The notes under the pieces were generated by a model that made no database searches, was not told the DNA's origin, and was given only the letters and a program-made list of their open reading frames with translations. From a bacterium (GTDB lineage: Bacteria > Tectomicrobia > Entotheonellia > Entotheonellales > Entotheonellaceae), in the NCBI GenBank assembly GCA_027294925.1, contig JAPULM010000593.1:1-14096 (forward strand): a DNA stretch of 14,096 nucleotides. The letters are read 5' to 3'. Within the stretch, counting starts at the first letter, position 1, and the number at the start of each line of letters is the position of its first letter. Of this stretch, positions 1 to 7,122 are shown piece after piece. The position numbers and the translations under genes were made by a program.

Positions 1-197
1 CCACCATTAGGACCGAGAAGGCCAAACAATTCCCGCCGTTGAATATCTAGCGTGATGCCAACCAACGCCTCGCGTGTACCATAGACATGACGCAAACCCT
101 TGATCGCCACGACGGGACCAGACACGATATCGGCGGCCGCCTGCTGCCCCGCCGAGCCGGCTCTATTCGCATCCATCGCGCCGCGATATCTGTCCAC
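1..197 (-). CDS. ABC transporter ATP-binding protein, N-terminal fragment cut by window edge
   Basis: This is the first 65 codons of an ABC-type ATPase; the rest lies beyond the left edge. A poorly conserved leader of about 27 residues is followed by a typical nucleotide-binding domain start: a beta strand around residues 29-35, an aromatic A-loop-like Tyr at 39 (HVYGTREAL), then FGLLGPNGG, the beginning of the Walker A loop, at about 58-66. I chose the GTG at 197 because AAGGA lies about 6 bases upstream of it; an in-frame ATG at 176 is the alternative. It follows the SCO gene on the same strand after 141 bases, so it may belong to the respiratory operon or start a new unit. ATPases of this form usually pair with an ABC-2 type permease, which would lie outside the window. 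Substrate unknown. The family is clear; the role is not. Confidence 0.8.
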   Translation of the reverse strand, partial: MDRYRGAMDANRAGSAGQQAAADIVSGPVVAIKGLRHVYGTREALVGITLDIQRRELFGLLGPNG

Positions 198-338
198 AGA
201 AATTCCTTTCAGGGAGCTGTCGTCTTTAGGCGACGGATAAAAAGCATCTTTGGCGCGGAAGATGAGTACAGAAAAATAGACGACCCGAACCGTTCCTTGA
301 CCATGAAACGGCCTGGAGCCAACCTTGGCATGATAGGA

Positions 339-1115
339 TTACGTGGCATCTTCCTGTAGGAGAAGCGCTACATGGCGCTGTAAACGCTGCATAGCTGCCG
401 CTTCCCGACTGTCGTAGTAGCCTCTGATACGACCCTGGCGGTCGACAAGCACGAACCGCGCGCTGTGTAAAATAGACCGAGGCGACAACGCTTTGGGGGA
501 TGCGCCGTGATGCGCCCATGCTTGCCGTGCTTGCAACACCTGTAATGGATGTCGTATGGCCTGCCAGATACGGGGAATCGAATACGCGGCAGAGGTGCGG
601 TGCGCATCGTCAGGATCAACCACACCTAGATGAAAACCACCTTGCATCAACTGGTAAATGACCTTTTTGTCGCCTGTCAAAAACAACCAGCGTTGTGGAT
701 GCGCCCCAAAATTCTCAGCGTATCGCTGTAGGATTGCAGACGTATCATGGGCTGGATCTAGCGTAATCGATACCCAACGCACCTCTTCCTCCGAGGCAAA
801 CTGTGTCTGAAGTCGGGCCATATGGCTGCTTTGCAGCGGGCATTCGTCAACACAGCGCGTATAGATAAAATTAACCACCCACACCCTGCCGAGCAAATCG
901 GATCGGGTCACCTGCCGCCCACTACGCTCGACCAAGGCAAAATCAGGCACCGTACCCAGGACCTGCAAACCCGCCTGTTGAGCCTGCCAAGAACTACCGC
1001 GCCGCAAGCTCATCACGCTTATACTAACAATCACCATCAGAGCTAAGCCGATCGCACCCCACCACACACCCCTGGAAAAACGTGAGCGGGATTTCGATTC
1101 TTGTAGGGAAGTCAA
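339..1115 (-). CDS. sco: SCO1/SenC family copper chaperone for cytochrome oxidase assembly
   Basis: SCO proteins are membrane-anchored thioredoxin-fold proteins that carry copper to, or reduce the cysteines of, the CuA site of cytochrome oxidase. In the 258-residue version starting at 1115 there is one N-terminal membrane helix (about 17-36). The copper motif CVDEC (Cys88, Cys92) follows a thioredoxin strand, with a DPAHDT segment at 120-125 and the distal histidine His217 in HSARFVLVD. All three family copper ligands are therefore present. About 20-25 extra residues, rich in Arg, Gln and His, sit before His217. The start is uncertain: the frame is open to 1223, but that would overlap the subunit III gene by 70 bases. 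A TTG at 1115 with GGAG 8 bases upstream fits better and leaves a 38-base gap. Last gene of the haem/copper maturation block. Confidence 0.88.
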   Translation of the reverse strand: MTSLQESKSRSRFSRGVWWGAIGLALMVIVSISVMSLRRGSSWQAQQAGLQVLGTVPDFALVERSGRQVTRSDLLGRVWVVNFIYTRCVDECPLQSSHMARLQTQFASEEEVRWVSITLDPAHDTSAILQRYAENFGAHPQRWLFLTGDKKVIYQLMQGGFHLGVVDPDDAHRTSAAYSIPRIWQAIRHPLQVLQARQAWAHHGASPKALSPRSILHSARFVLVDRQGRIRGYYDSREAAAMQRLQRHVALLLQEDAT

Positions 1116-1153
1116 TGTCCGGACTCCATCGGCTTGGTATATATATACCGATG

Positions 1154-1861
1154 TCAGTAGAGATACACCAGGCCATAAAGGATCGGCCAAAGGGCCACAA
1201 CATAGTACCAATACATCCCACACAGAGCGACGCCCATGTATCGTGAAGCACTATAGCGCCCAACAAAAATACGCACTAACACAATCAGTAGCCAGACGAC
1301 AGCGCCAAATACGTGGAGGGCATGAGCGCCTATTAGGGTGTAGAATGTGGCGCCGTAAATACCCGAGGCCATGGTTAATCCGAATTGCACCAGCCGTATC
1401 CATTCGTAGCCCTGGACAGCCAGAAAGGTCATCCCCAAGACGCATGTGAGCGACAATAAGTAGATGCCTCGGCGCTGTACGCCGGTACGAATCATCTGTT
1501 GCGACCGCCACATCGTAATCGCGCTGTAAAGCAGAATAATCGTATTAACCCCGGTCACAAAAGTCGGCAAACGAGGTAAGGTTGGAGGCGGCCAGACCTG
1601 GTTCGACATACGATACACCAAAAAGGCCCCGATTAAGCCGGCGAAAAACATCGTTTCCGCCGCCAGCAGCATCAACATACCTAGGCGGCCATTGCTTAAC
1701 GGGGGATCACCACGATCATCGCCGTCACCGTGACGGTCACCATCATCGGAATCATTCGGCGGTTCCGGAAAAAACGGAGGAGGGCCTTCAACGAGCCTTT
1801 CCACCTCAGCGCGATGGTCACTCAGCTCTTCAATCACAGCCTCTGTTGAATCGTGGGCCAT
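1154..1861 (-). CDS. coxC: Cytochrome c oxidase subunit III-like protein (orphan, five membrane helices)
   Basis: This is a 235-residue membrane protein of the haem-copper oxidase subunit III family. That subunit packs against subunit I and stabilises it without binding a redox centre. About five hydrophobic helices lie at 61-84, 103-118, 133-150, 165-196 and 208-234. Family signs are the AAETMFF motif with its membrane Glu69, GYEW at 151-154, the GAHALHV helix at 178-184, and the YWYYVVALWP stretch near the C-terminus where the family usually has YWHFVD. Two N-terminal helices of the long form are absent, as in many bacterial short forms. The first 58 residues are soluble, with an Asp/Gly/His-rich stretch at 38-52. 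The gene lies 8 bases after ctaB. No subunit I or II gene is in the window, so its partner is unknown. The ribosome binding site is weak (AGGG, 11 bases away). Confidence 0.87.
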   Translation of the reverse strand: MAHDSTEAVIEELSDHRAEVERLVEGPPPFFPEPPNDSDDGDRHGDGDDRGDPPLSNGRLGMLMLLAAETMFFAGLIGAFLVYRMSNQVWPPPTLPRLPTFVTGVNTIILLYSAITMWRSQQMIRTGVQRRGIYLLSLTCVLGMTFLAVQGYEWIRLVQFGLTMASGIYGATFYTLIGAHALHVFGAVVWLLIVLVRIFVGRYSASRYMGVALCGMYWYYVVALWPILYGLVYLY

Positions 1862-1869
1862 GGTACTAA

Positions 1870-2796
1870 CTACCCTAAAATCCTGGACACCTTATCGAGA
1901 GTCATCAGTAAATACATCAGAGGTAAGTAAATCAGTGACACCAGCATCAGACGACGTGCTGCTTCAGTCGTGCGGGAAAGGGCTACATCAACACCAAAAC
2001 CTAGGAAGATAAGCCCCAAAATCAGGGCTGCGATAAAATAAATTGGGCCGGCCAAGCCAATCAAAGTGGGAAACAGTCCCGCACCCAGAAGCGCCAGGCT
2101 ATAGATAACGATTTGTCGCCCGGTACTTCTCCCATCCGGGTGGAGCACCGGCAACAGGCGAAAACCGGCTCGGGCAAAGTCATCACGATAAAGCCAAGCA
2201 ATTGCCAGCGCATGCGGAATTTGCCACAAAAACAAAATGACAAACAGCACCCATACCTCTGCATCAAACCTGCCTCGCGCCGCCACCCAACCGGTTACCG
2301 GAGGCAATGCGCCTGGTATAGCGCCAACAACACTACACAAGGAACTCTTTAATTTCAACGGTGTATACCAAAATAGATACGTACAGACGGTCACCGTCGT
2401 GACTAGCCCGGCCAGCGCATGCGACATAAACGTCAGATACAACAAACCACCAACGGTTGTCACCACGCCAAAATAGAGCGCCGGCAGTGGCTGTAAGCGG
2501 CCATCAGGCAAAGGACGAAACTGCGTACGCTTCATGAGCGCATCCTCGTTACGCTCAACGTATTGATTGAGCGCCAAGGTTCCTCCCGAAGCCAGAGACA
2601 CACCAACCAGGAGATTCAGTAAACCCACCCAGTCCGGCGTTCCTGTTGTCCCCATATAAAAGCCCGCCACTGTCACAGCTAGAATCATCACCACCATGCG
2701 AGGTTTGGTCAGCATCAGATAATCCATAACGCGCTGGTACACGGAAACCTTTTCTAATCCCACATTCATCGCTATTACCGTGCGCAAAGCTGTCAT
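1870..2796 (-). CDS. ctaB: Protohaem IX farnesyltransferase (haem O synthase)
   Basis: CtaB/CyoE transfers a farnesyl group onto haem B to make haem O, the precursor of haem A. The 308-residue product has the usual length and about eight to nine membrane helices of the UbiA prenyltransferase superfamily. The first Asp-rich signature is NQYVERNEDALMKRT followed by RPLPDGR (residues 77-100). It contains the Asn, Asp85, Arg90-Thr91 and RPLP expected for polyprenyl diphosphate/Mg binding. The second conserved loop is WQIPHALAIAW followed by YRDDFARAG. The ATG overlaps the ctaA stop in an ATGA arrangement, so the two are translationally coupled. An in-frame ATG ten codons in is an alternative start. 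Together with ctaA it makes haem A, implying that the cell assembles at least one haem A- or haem O-containing oxidase. Confidence 0.95.
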   Translation of the reverse strand: MTALRTVIAMNVGLEKVSVYQRVMDYLMLTKPRMVVMILAVTVAGFYMGTTGTPDWVGLLNLLVGVSLASGGTLALNQYVERNEDALMKRTQFRPLPDGRLQPLPALYFGVVTTVGGLLYLTFMSHALAGLVTTVTVCTYLFWYTPLKLKSSLCSVVGAIPGALPPVTGWVAARGRFDAEVWVLFVILFLWQIPHALAIAWLYRDDFARAGFRLLPVLHPDGRSTGRQIVIYSLALLGAGLFPTLIGLAGPIYFIAALILGLIFLGFGVDVALSRTTEAARRLMLVSLIYLPLMYLLMTLDKVSRILG

Positions 2797-3749
2797 GTCA
2801 TCACCTGTTCAGAGAAGAAACCCGGTCTACGCACGGACACCGCAGCGTTTATCAGTCGATAGGCACGTAGCGTCAATAGAAGACTTGTAGCCAACAGCGC
2901 TGCTCCTACAGCTACATGCGCCGTCATTGGAAGCACTGAACGTTGTGTCCAAATCGTCAACGCGCCAAGCGTGAGTTGTATAAATAATAAGCCCGTCAGG
3001 ACGAGTGCCGGGCGTCGGAGATATGTCTCAGCAGGATACTGACTGAACACACGGATAACCGTCCAACCAATGCCAAACGTCACGGCTACGGCGCCGAGCC
3101 GATGTAAAAAATGAATGATCACCCCTGGCGACTCAAACGGCGGGATCAAGCGCCCAAACGCGAGTGGAAAATCCGCTATCGCCAATCCGGCACCGGTGTG
3201 GCGCATCAATGCACCCAAAATTAACTGCACATATATCATCACAGTCATGCCTGTGGTTATCAGTCGTAATGACGGCGATAGGGTTTCTACCCACTGACGG
3301 CGCTGTACATACCAGCCCGGCGCCGTACATACGGACAAGATCACTGTAAGACAAAAAAAGGCTTGTGCTACACAGGCATGCGTCACTGACACCAAGGTCG
3401 GTAATCGTAAAAGAACGGTTAAACCACCCAACAAGCCCTGCAAAACAACAGTCAACACGGCGGCTCGCGCTAGCCAGCGCACCCAGGAACGCGTCTCCCA
3501 GTAGAACAACAAGACCATCAAGGTGACCATTAACATGCCCACCGACGACGCCACTATACGGTGCCCGTGCTCAAACAATACACCGCCAACCATAGGCGGA
3601 AAAACCTGCCCAAAGGATAATGGCCAGTCAGGCACCGCCAGCCCGGAACCCGTACTCGTCACCAGCGCGCCAACAAAGATTAAAATGAGCGTAGCAGCCG
3701 CTGTAAACACTGCGAAGCGGTGCAGCCATAGAGGTATTTGGTCACGCAT
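2793..3749 (-). CDS. ctaA: Haem A synthase (COX15/CtaA family)
   Basis: CtaA oxidises the C8 methyl of haem O to a formyl group, giving haem A, in the cytoplasmic membrane. The 318-residue protein shows the family's internal duplication of four-helix halves. GALVTSTGSGLAVPDWPLSFG (28-47, quoted as a motif span) is echoed by GALMRHTGAGLAIADFPLAFG near 179-199. The haem-ligand histidines are visible in each half: EHGHR (His61/His63 with Glu60) and THACVAQ (His124) in the first, HFLHRLGAV (His213/His216) and TAHVAVGA (His278) in the second. The ATG has GAGG 5 bases upstream. It starts 107 bases after the stop of the haem b/c fusion gene, the largest gap inside the operon, and overlaps ctaB by 4 bases. 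A second promoter in that gap is possible but not well supported. Confidence 0.95.
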   Translation of the reverse strand: MRDQIPLWLHRFAVFTAAATLILIFVGALVTSTGSGLAVPDWPLSFGQVFPPMVGGVLFEHGHRIVASSVGMLMVTLMVLLFYWETRSWVRWLARAAVLTVVLQGLLGGLTVLLRLPTLVSVTHACVAQAFFCLTVILSVCTAPGWYVQRRQWVETLSPSLRLITTGMTVMIYVQLILGALMRHTGAGLAIADFPLAFGRLIPPFESPGVIIHFLHRLGAVAVTFGIGWTVIRVFSQYPAETYLRRPALVLTGLLFIQLTLGALTIWTQRSVLPMTAHVAVGAALLATSLLLTLRAYRLINAAVSVRRPGFFSEQVMT

Positions 3750-3856
3750 TCCAACCTCAATCTCAACCTTCGCAGGTCAGGTATAAAGCATCTCTGCACG
3801 TGTCAGAAACAGCAGGTCACATGTCCCAAGGCTTTTCACCCGCTTCATTCGCTTGG

Positions 3857-5452
3857 CTAACTCTGGCGGGTGACATATACAGCCACACACATAACGCCCA
3901 GACCAAAAACAAGGCCTATAAACCAGAGAACCATCGGGGCTTTTGACGGCTCAGACTCGAGGTAAAGATTATACCAAGCCGACACGGCTCGCTTGCCGCC
4001 ACCGTGCTCGCCATTTGAGCCATCCCACACGGTGACGGAAATTGGGCTAAAAGCACCAACCTCAAATTGGCTTTCCTCATCCGCCTTTTCTGTTCGCAAA
4101 GCACGTCGCATGACAAGCCGATATTGCCCATTGTCGAACAACCCCTGACCCTGCACCCCACCTGTTTCCTCACCTGGCTGAAATGTCTTGTAGCCCTTGG
4201 TTTGAACACGCACCACCGGTGCAGCATCACCACGCCAATACCATAAATCCGTTGGATGATCCGCATCGCCCATTAGAAAATATGGGCGCTCCCCCGCCTT
4301 CTGGGACGGAAACTGCAGCGCCACCGCGTCAATATAGGACTCCGTATCCTCTGCTTCGCCCGCTTTACTCTGCGTCCGATCATCCCACAGCAGCTGAAAA
4401 GCTATTTCAGCATCGTTGTGCAAGGCTCTGATTTCAACCCCGACGACCATTGGCGTGAACCAACGCGGTGCTTCAACTACTTGACCAACCATTGGATAAT
4501 AATTTGGCGTTATCGACTTCCAAGCCGGGTCGTCCGGACTCTGAGGCAATGGACCTGTAACACGCTGGGCAGTGAGGACTGCCTTTACTTGTGGCTCATC
4601 AACATACGTCCACAGTGACTGGACATAATTCACCACATGCCAAATCTTTTCCCGCAACTCTCGCGCTTCGGCTTCGAGTTCCTTTTTTTCCTCCGCATCT
4701 TCTGTCTCCTTCACCTCAAGCATGGGATCCGGATCAGCAAAAGCCGGCATCGGCGTACCGTTGATCCCGAGAGATATATTACGGAAAATATCCCGCTTGG
4801 CGCGACCACCCCGATAGGTCCATGGCCGAGTCAAATTTGCCGGCCAGATGCGGTTACCCCAGTCATCCTCCAACCCCTCAAGCGCCTGCTTACCATTCCC
4901 CCGTCCGGCCGTCCCATGGCATGAAGCGCAGTCGAAGTCTTCTTCAAAGTACTGTTTGCCCTTGGCAATGCTCTGCGGCGAAGAAGCAATTGCACCACCG
5001 AAATCAAGTTTTGAACCTGGCGTGTCTTCCTCAAACAGGTCAGCAAACGTTTTAATATAGTGCACCAGTTGCCAAATTTGCTGACTGCTAAAAAAACCCT
5101 GCCAAGCGGGCATCGATGAACCATGCAGGCCTTCTGCAATACTGCGGAAAATGTCCTCATCCGATGGCAATCGATTGCCATCTTCCGTTTCATGACGCGT
5201 AAGGAATTTGTAGGTACCAGAGGTAAAGTCCCGCGGGGTGGGGTACACATAGGGCGTAGCCATCCCTTGCCCATCACCCGCTTCACCGTGGCAGTGCATA
5301 CAACGTTCTTCATACAACTGCTTACCGGCTGCCAGATCGGCCTCCGACGGTGTCGTACCCGTCTGTGCAACGGCTAACGACATCACAACGCCCCAGTTCA
5401 CAACGCCCATCAAAACAACAAGTGCAATCGTCCACTTCGTGCCATGCGGCAT
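3857..5452 (-). CDS. Dihaem cytochrome c fused to an ethylbenzene-dehydrogenase-type haem b domain, C-terminal membrane anchor
   Basis: Numbered from the ATG at 5452 (531 residues), the protein has a signal peptide or N-anchor (about 7-30). A first cytochrome c domain follows with CMHCH at 51-55 and axial Met114 in SSMPAW, then a second with CASCH at 175-179 and Met235 in TPMPAF. A charged Glu/Lys helix lies at about 247-270. The beta-rich region at about 300-500 resembles the haem b gamma subunit of type II DMSO-reductase enzymes (EB_dh family). It has LWDD, YFLMGDADHPTDLWYWR, NGQYRLVMRR and WDGSNGEHGGGKRAVSAWY. Met394 and Lys487 lie where that family's Met/Lys haem ligands are expected. A final helix (505-526) anchors it. 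A GTG at 5473 would add seven residues, but its purine tract abuts the codon; AAGAGGG lies 9 bases from the ATG. Likely a periplasmic electron carrier serving the oxidase. NxrC-like proteins of nitrite oxidisers share this haem b fold. Confidence 0.88.
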   Translation of the reverse strand: MPHGTKWTIALVVLMGVVNWGVVMSLAVAQTGTTPSEADLAAGKQLYEERCMHCHGEAGDGQGMATPYVYPTPRDFTSGTYKFLTRHETEDGNRLPSDEDIFRSIAEGLHGSSMPAWQGFFSSQQIWQLVHYIKTFADLFEEDTPGSKLDFGGAIASSPQSIAKGKQYFEEDFDCASCHGTAGRGNGKQALEGLEDDWGNRIWPANLTRPWTYRGGRAKRDIFRNISLGINGTPMPAFADPDPMLEVKETEDAEEKKELEAEARELREKIWHVVNYVQSLWTYVDEPQVKAVLTAQRVTGPLPQSPDDPAWKSITPNYYPMVGQVVEAPRWFTPMVVGVEIRALHNDAEIAFQLLWDDRTQSKAGEAEDTESYIDAVALQFPSQKAGERPYFLMGDADHPTDLWYWRGDAAPVVRVQTKGYKTFQPGEETGGVQGQGLFDNGQYRLVMRRALRTEKADEESQFEVGAFSPISVTVWDGSNGEHGGGKRAVSAWYNLYLESEPSKAPMVLWFIGLVFGLGVMCVAVYVTRQS

Positions 5453-5482
5453 GCGCCGTATCCCTCTTTTCACCCTCTGCGC

Positions 5483-6259
5483 CTAACCATGATCTTCATC
5501 ACCCCAGGTGCGCGGTTGCCATGGTGTGGCTTCATACAGGTAGAGAATGACCTGCCAGATCTCTTTCTCGCTCAGAAAATTTTCCCACACCGGCATCGCC
5601 GAATTCCATGGGGCCGATTCATTCGGCAATCCAGGCCCTCCTTTAGCGATACGCCAAAACAGGAACGATTCGGTCAGCTGAGCAATGGTGCCGGAATCTT
5701 GAAAATTAGCCGGTGGCGGATTAAACCCTTTGGCAAAATGGCCTTTACCCTCTAAGCCATCGCCGTGACAAAAGAAACAGTTTTGGTAATAAACCCGCCG
5801 GCCCTCGGCAATGTTCTCAGCCATGTGCGCCGGTTCTTTACGCAGTGGGTTGCCTGAAATATCCTTCAACACCATCCGTTTGCCCTTGAACGTCACCGAC
5901 GATGGTGGGGTGGGATGAATCACCCGCAGTCCGCCGGGCGGCTGCGCAGACCCGGAGGCCCAACTGGAAAAATACCAACCACAAATCAAAGGCACAAAAA
6001 TAAACGCCAATATACGTAGCGGCTTGGTCAAAGCCGTCCGTCCAAGAAGCAACTCGCGAAACGGGCTGACAAATTCTTGCCAGGATGCTTCACTGGACGA
6101 CACATAGATCAAGATAACCGCAATCGTCGTCACCACATACCAACTATACAACTGCCCAGGTATAGCAGCGGAAACCATCGGCACAATCACATTAAAGACA
6201 AACAGCGCCACCAGCAAAATAAGAATCGCTTTGAGGTGAATCGGAAATTTACGTTTCAC
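5483..6259 (-). CDS. Membrane-bound monohaem cytochrome c with three N-terminal helices
   Basis: The 258-residue product has three hydrophobic helices (about 9-30, 36-53 and 81-98) followed by a periplasmic class I cytochrome c domain. The haem motif is CFFCH at 161-165 and the likely axial methionine is Met222 in AMPVW. The three-helix-plus-cytochrome layout recalls the subunit IV/cytochrome c fusions of some bc complexes. The usual PEWY/PDWY motif of subunit IV is missing, however, so I do not call it one. The start is GTG with GGTGGAG 5 bases upstream. The gene lies 20 bases after the dihaem cytochrome gene and 30 bases before the haem b/c fusion, clearly one transcript. By position it probably hands electrons between the soluble-domain cytochromes and the oxidase. 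The specific function is not known to me. Confidence 0.87.
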   Translation of the reverse strand: MKRKFPIHLKAILILLVALFVFNVIVPMVSAAIPGQLYSWYVVTTIAVILIYVSSSEASWQEFVSPFRELLLGRTALTKPLRILAFIFVPLICGWYFSSWASGSAQPPGGLRVIHPTPPSSVTFKGKRMVLKDISGNPLRKEPAHMAENIAEGRRVYYQNCFFCHGDGLEGKGHFAKGFNPPPANFQDSGTIAQLTESFLFWRIAKGGPGLPNESAPWNSAMPVWENFLSEKEIWQVILYLYEATPWQPRTWGDEDHG

Positions 6260-6279
6260 GATTACTCCACCCTAATCTA

Positions 6280-7110
6280 TCATTTACCCTTGAGCGAGGC
6301 CAGATAGTTCACCAGTGTGTTCAGATCGCGGAGGGTCGCTTGCTGATAGAAGCCGTTGCCATCCAAGGTACCCTTCATCACCTGTGGCGGGAAGCCAGGC
6401 ACGACAACCATATCCGGTTGCAAAATCGATTCACGAATATAGCCGGCATCCTTACGGGCGCCAATATCCCACAAACTCGGACCTACCAGACGGTCCGGCG
6501 CATCAAACTTATGACAGCTATTGCAGGCCCATTGTTGCACCAACTCAGCACCCGTCTGGGGGGGAACAGCAGAGGATGGTGCAACAATTGCCGAAGCTAC
6601 CGGAGCTGCTGTCCCACTATCACCACCACGATATTTGGCAAAGCGCGTCTGACCATCAACCGTCACCTCTCCACCAAGCGACTGTAGAAACGACACAACT
6701 GCCACCATTTCAAGATCGTTAAACTGGCGGCCCAAGGACGGCATAGTAGGCTGATACCCCTCCACCACATAGGTTACCGGCTCATGTAACGATTCCACCA
6801 AATACTCGGGACCCGTCGTGGCTCTGCCTTTATAGTTGGCCTCCTTAACACGTGTCTCAGCTCGAGCCCCAACCCCCTCCAGGTTCGGAGCGCGCTCACC
6901 TTTTTCGCCTATCGTATGACACAGGGCACAGGTACCCTTGCCATAGAAGATCTCTTGCCCAATTTTGACAAACTTGGCGGGCGCCATATCTGGCGAAAGC
7001 TTTAGCTCTTTAGGCGGATCCTTGCGTTGTTGCGGAATACTGTTGCCTACATATAGAAAAAACCCAATGACCGCAACATTAAACAGAAGAAACTTGAGGA
7101 ATATCTTCAT
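6280..7110 (-). CDS. Membrane-anchored dihaem cytochrome c
   Basis: A 276-residue protein with one N-terminal helix (about 4-22, uncleaved anchor or signal peptide) and two cytochrome c domains. The first has CALCH at 61-65 and Met123 in PTMPSLG. The second has CNSCH at 196-200 and probably Met245 in PQVMKG. A linker rich in Ala, Pro, Ser and Val (about 163-187) separates them. The ATG has AGGA 10 bases upstream. It begins 12 bases after the stop of the bd-like oxidase gene, so the two are almost certainly co-translated and may form one complex. Its likely job is to deliver electrons to the oxidase from the periplasmic side, consistent with an oxidase that lacks a recognisable quinol-binding loop. 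That partnership is inferred from gene order. Confidence 0.9.
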   Translation of the reverse strand: MKIFLKFLLFNVAVIGFFLYVGNSIPQQRKDPPKELKLSPDMAPAKFVKIGQEIFYGKGTCALCHTIGEKGERAPNLEGVGARAETRVKEANYKGRATTGPEYLVESLHEPVTYVVEGYQPTMPSLGRQFNDLEMVAVVSFLQSLGGEVTVDGQTRFAKYRGGDSGTAAPVASAIVAPSSAVPPQTGAELVQQWACNSCHKFDAPDRLVGPSLWDIGARKDAGYIRESILQPDMVVVPGFPPQVMKGTLDGNGFYQQATLRDLNTLVNYLASLKGK

Positions 7111-7122
7111 GCCACTGCTTTC

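Noticed and set aside
198..338. Terminator hairpin (GTCGCC/GACGAC with one mismatch) between SCO and the ABC gene
   Set aside because: The stem is short and mismatched, and no T-run follows on the minus strand.
3780..3806. CTGACA-N15-TATACC on the minus strand upstream of ctaA as a second promoter
   Set aside because: The 15-base spacer is short and the -10 matches only four of six bases, so it is too weak to list as a feature.
4831..5370. 179-codon open frame within the haem b/c fusion gene
   Set aside because: It lies on the same strand in another frame inside a gene with clear haem motifs. Its Arg/Cys-rich composition is typical of a shadow frame.
5483..6259. Cytochrome b6f/bc subunit IV-cytochrome c fusion (QcrC-like)
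   Set aside because: It has three helices plus a c haem, but the PEWY/PDWY motif and other subunit IV residues are absent, and no cytochrome b gene is nearby.
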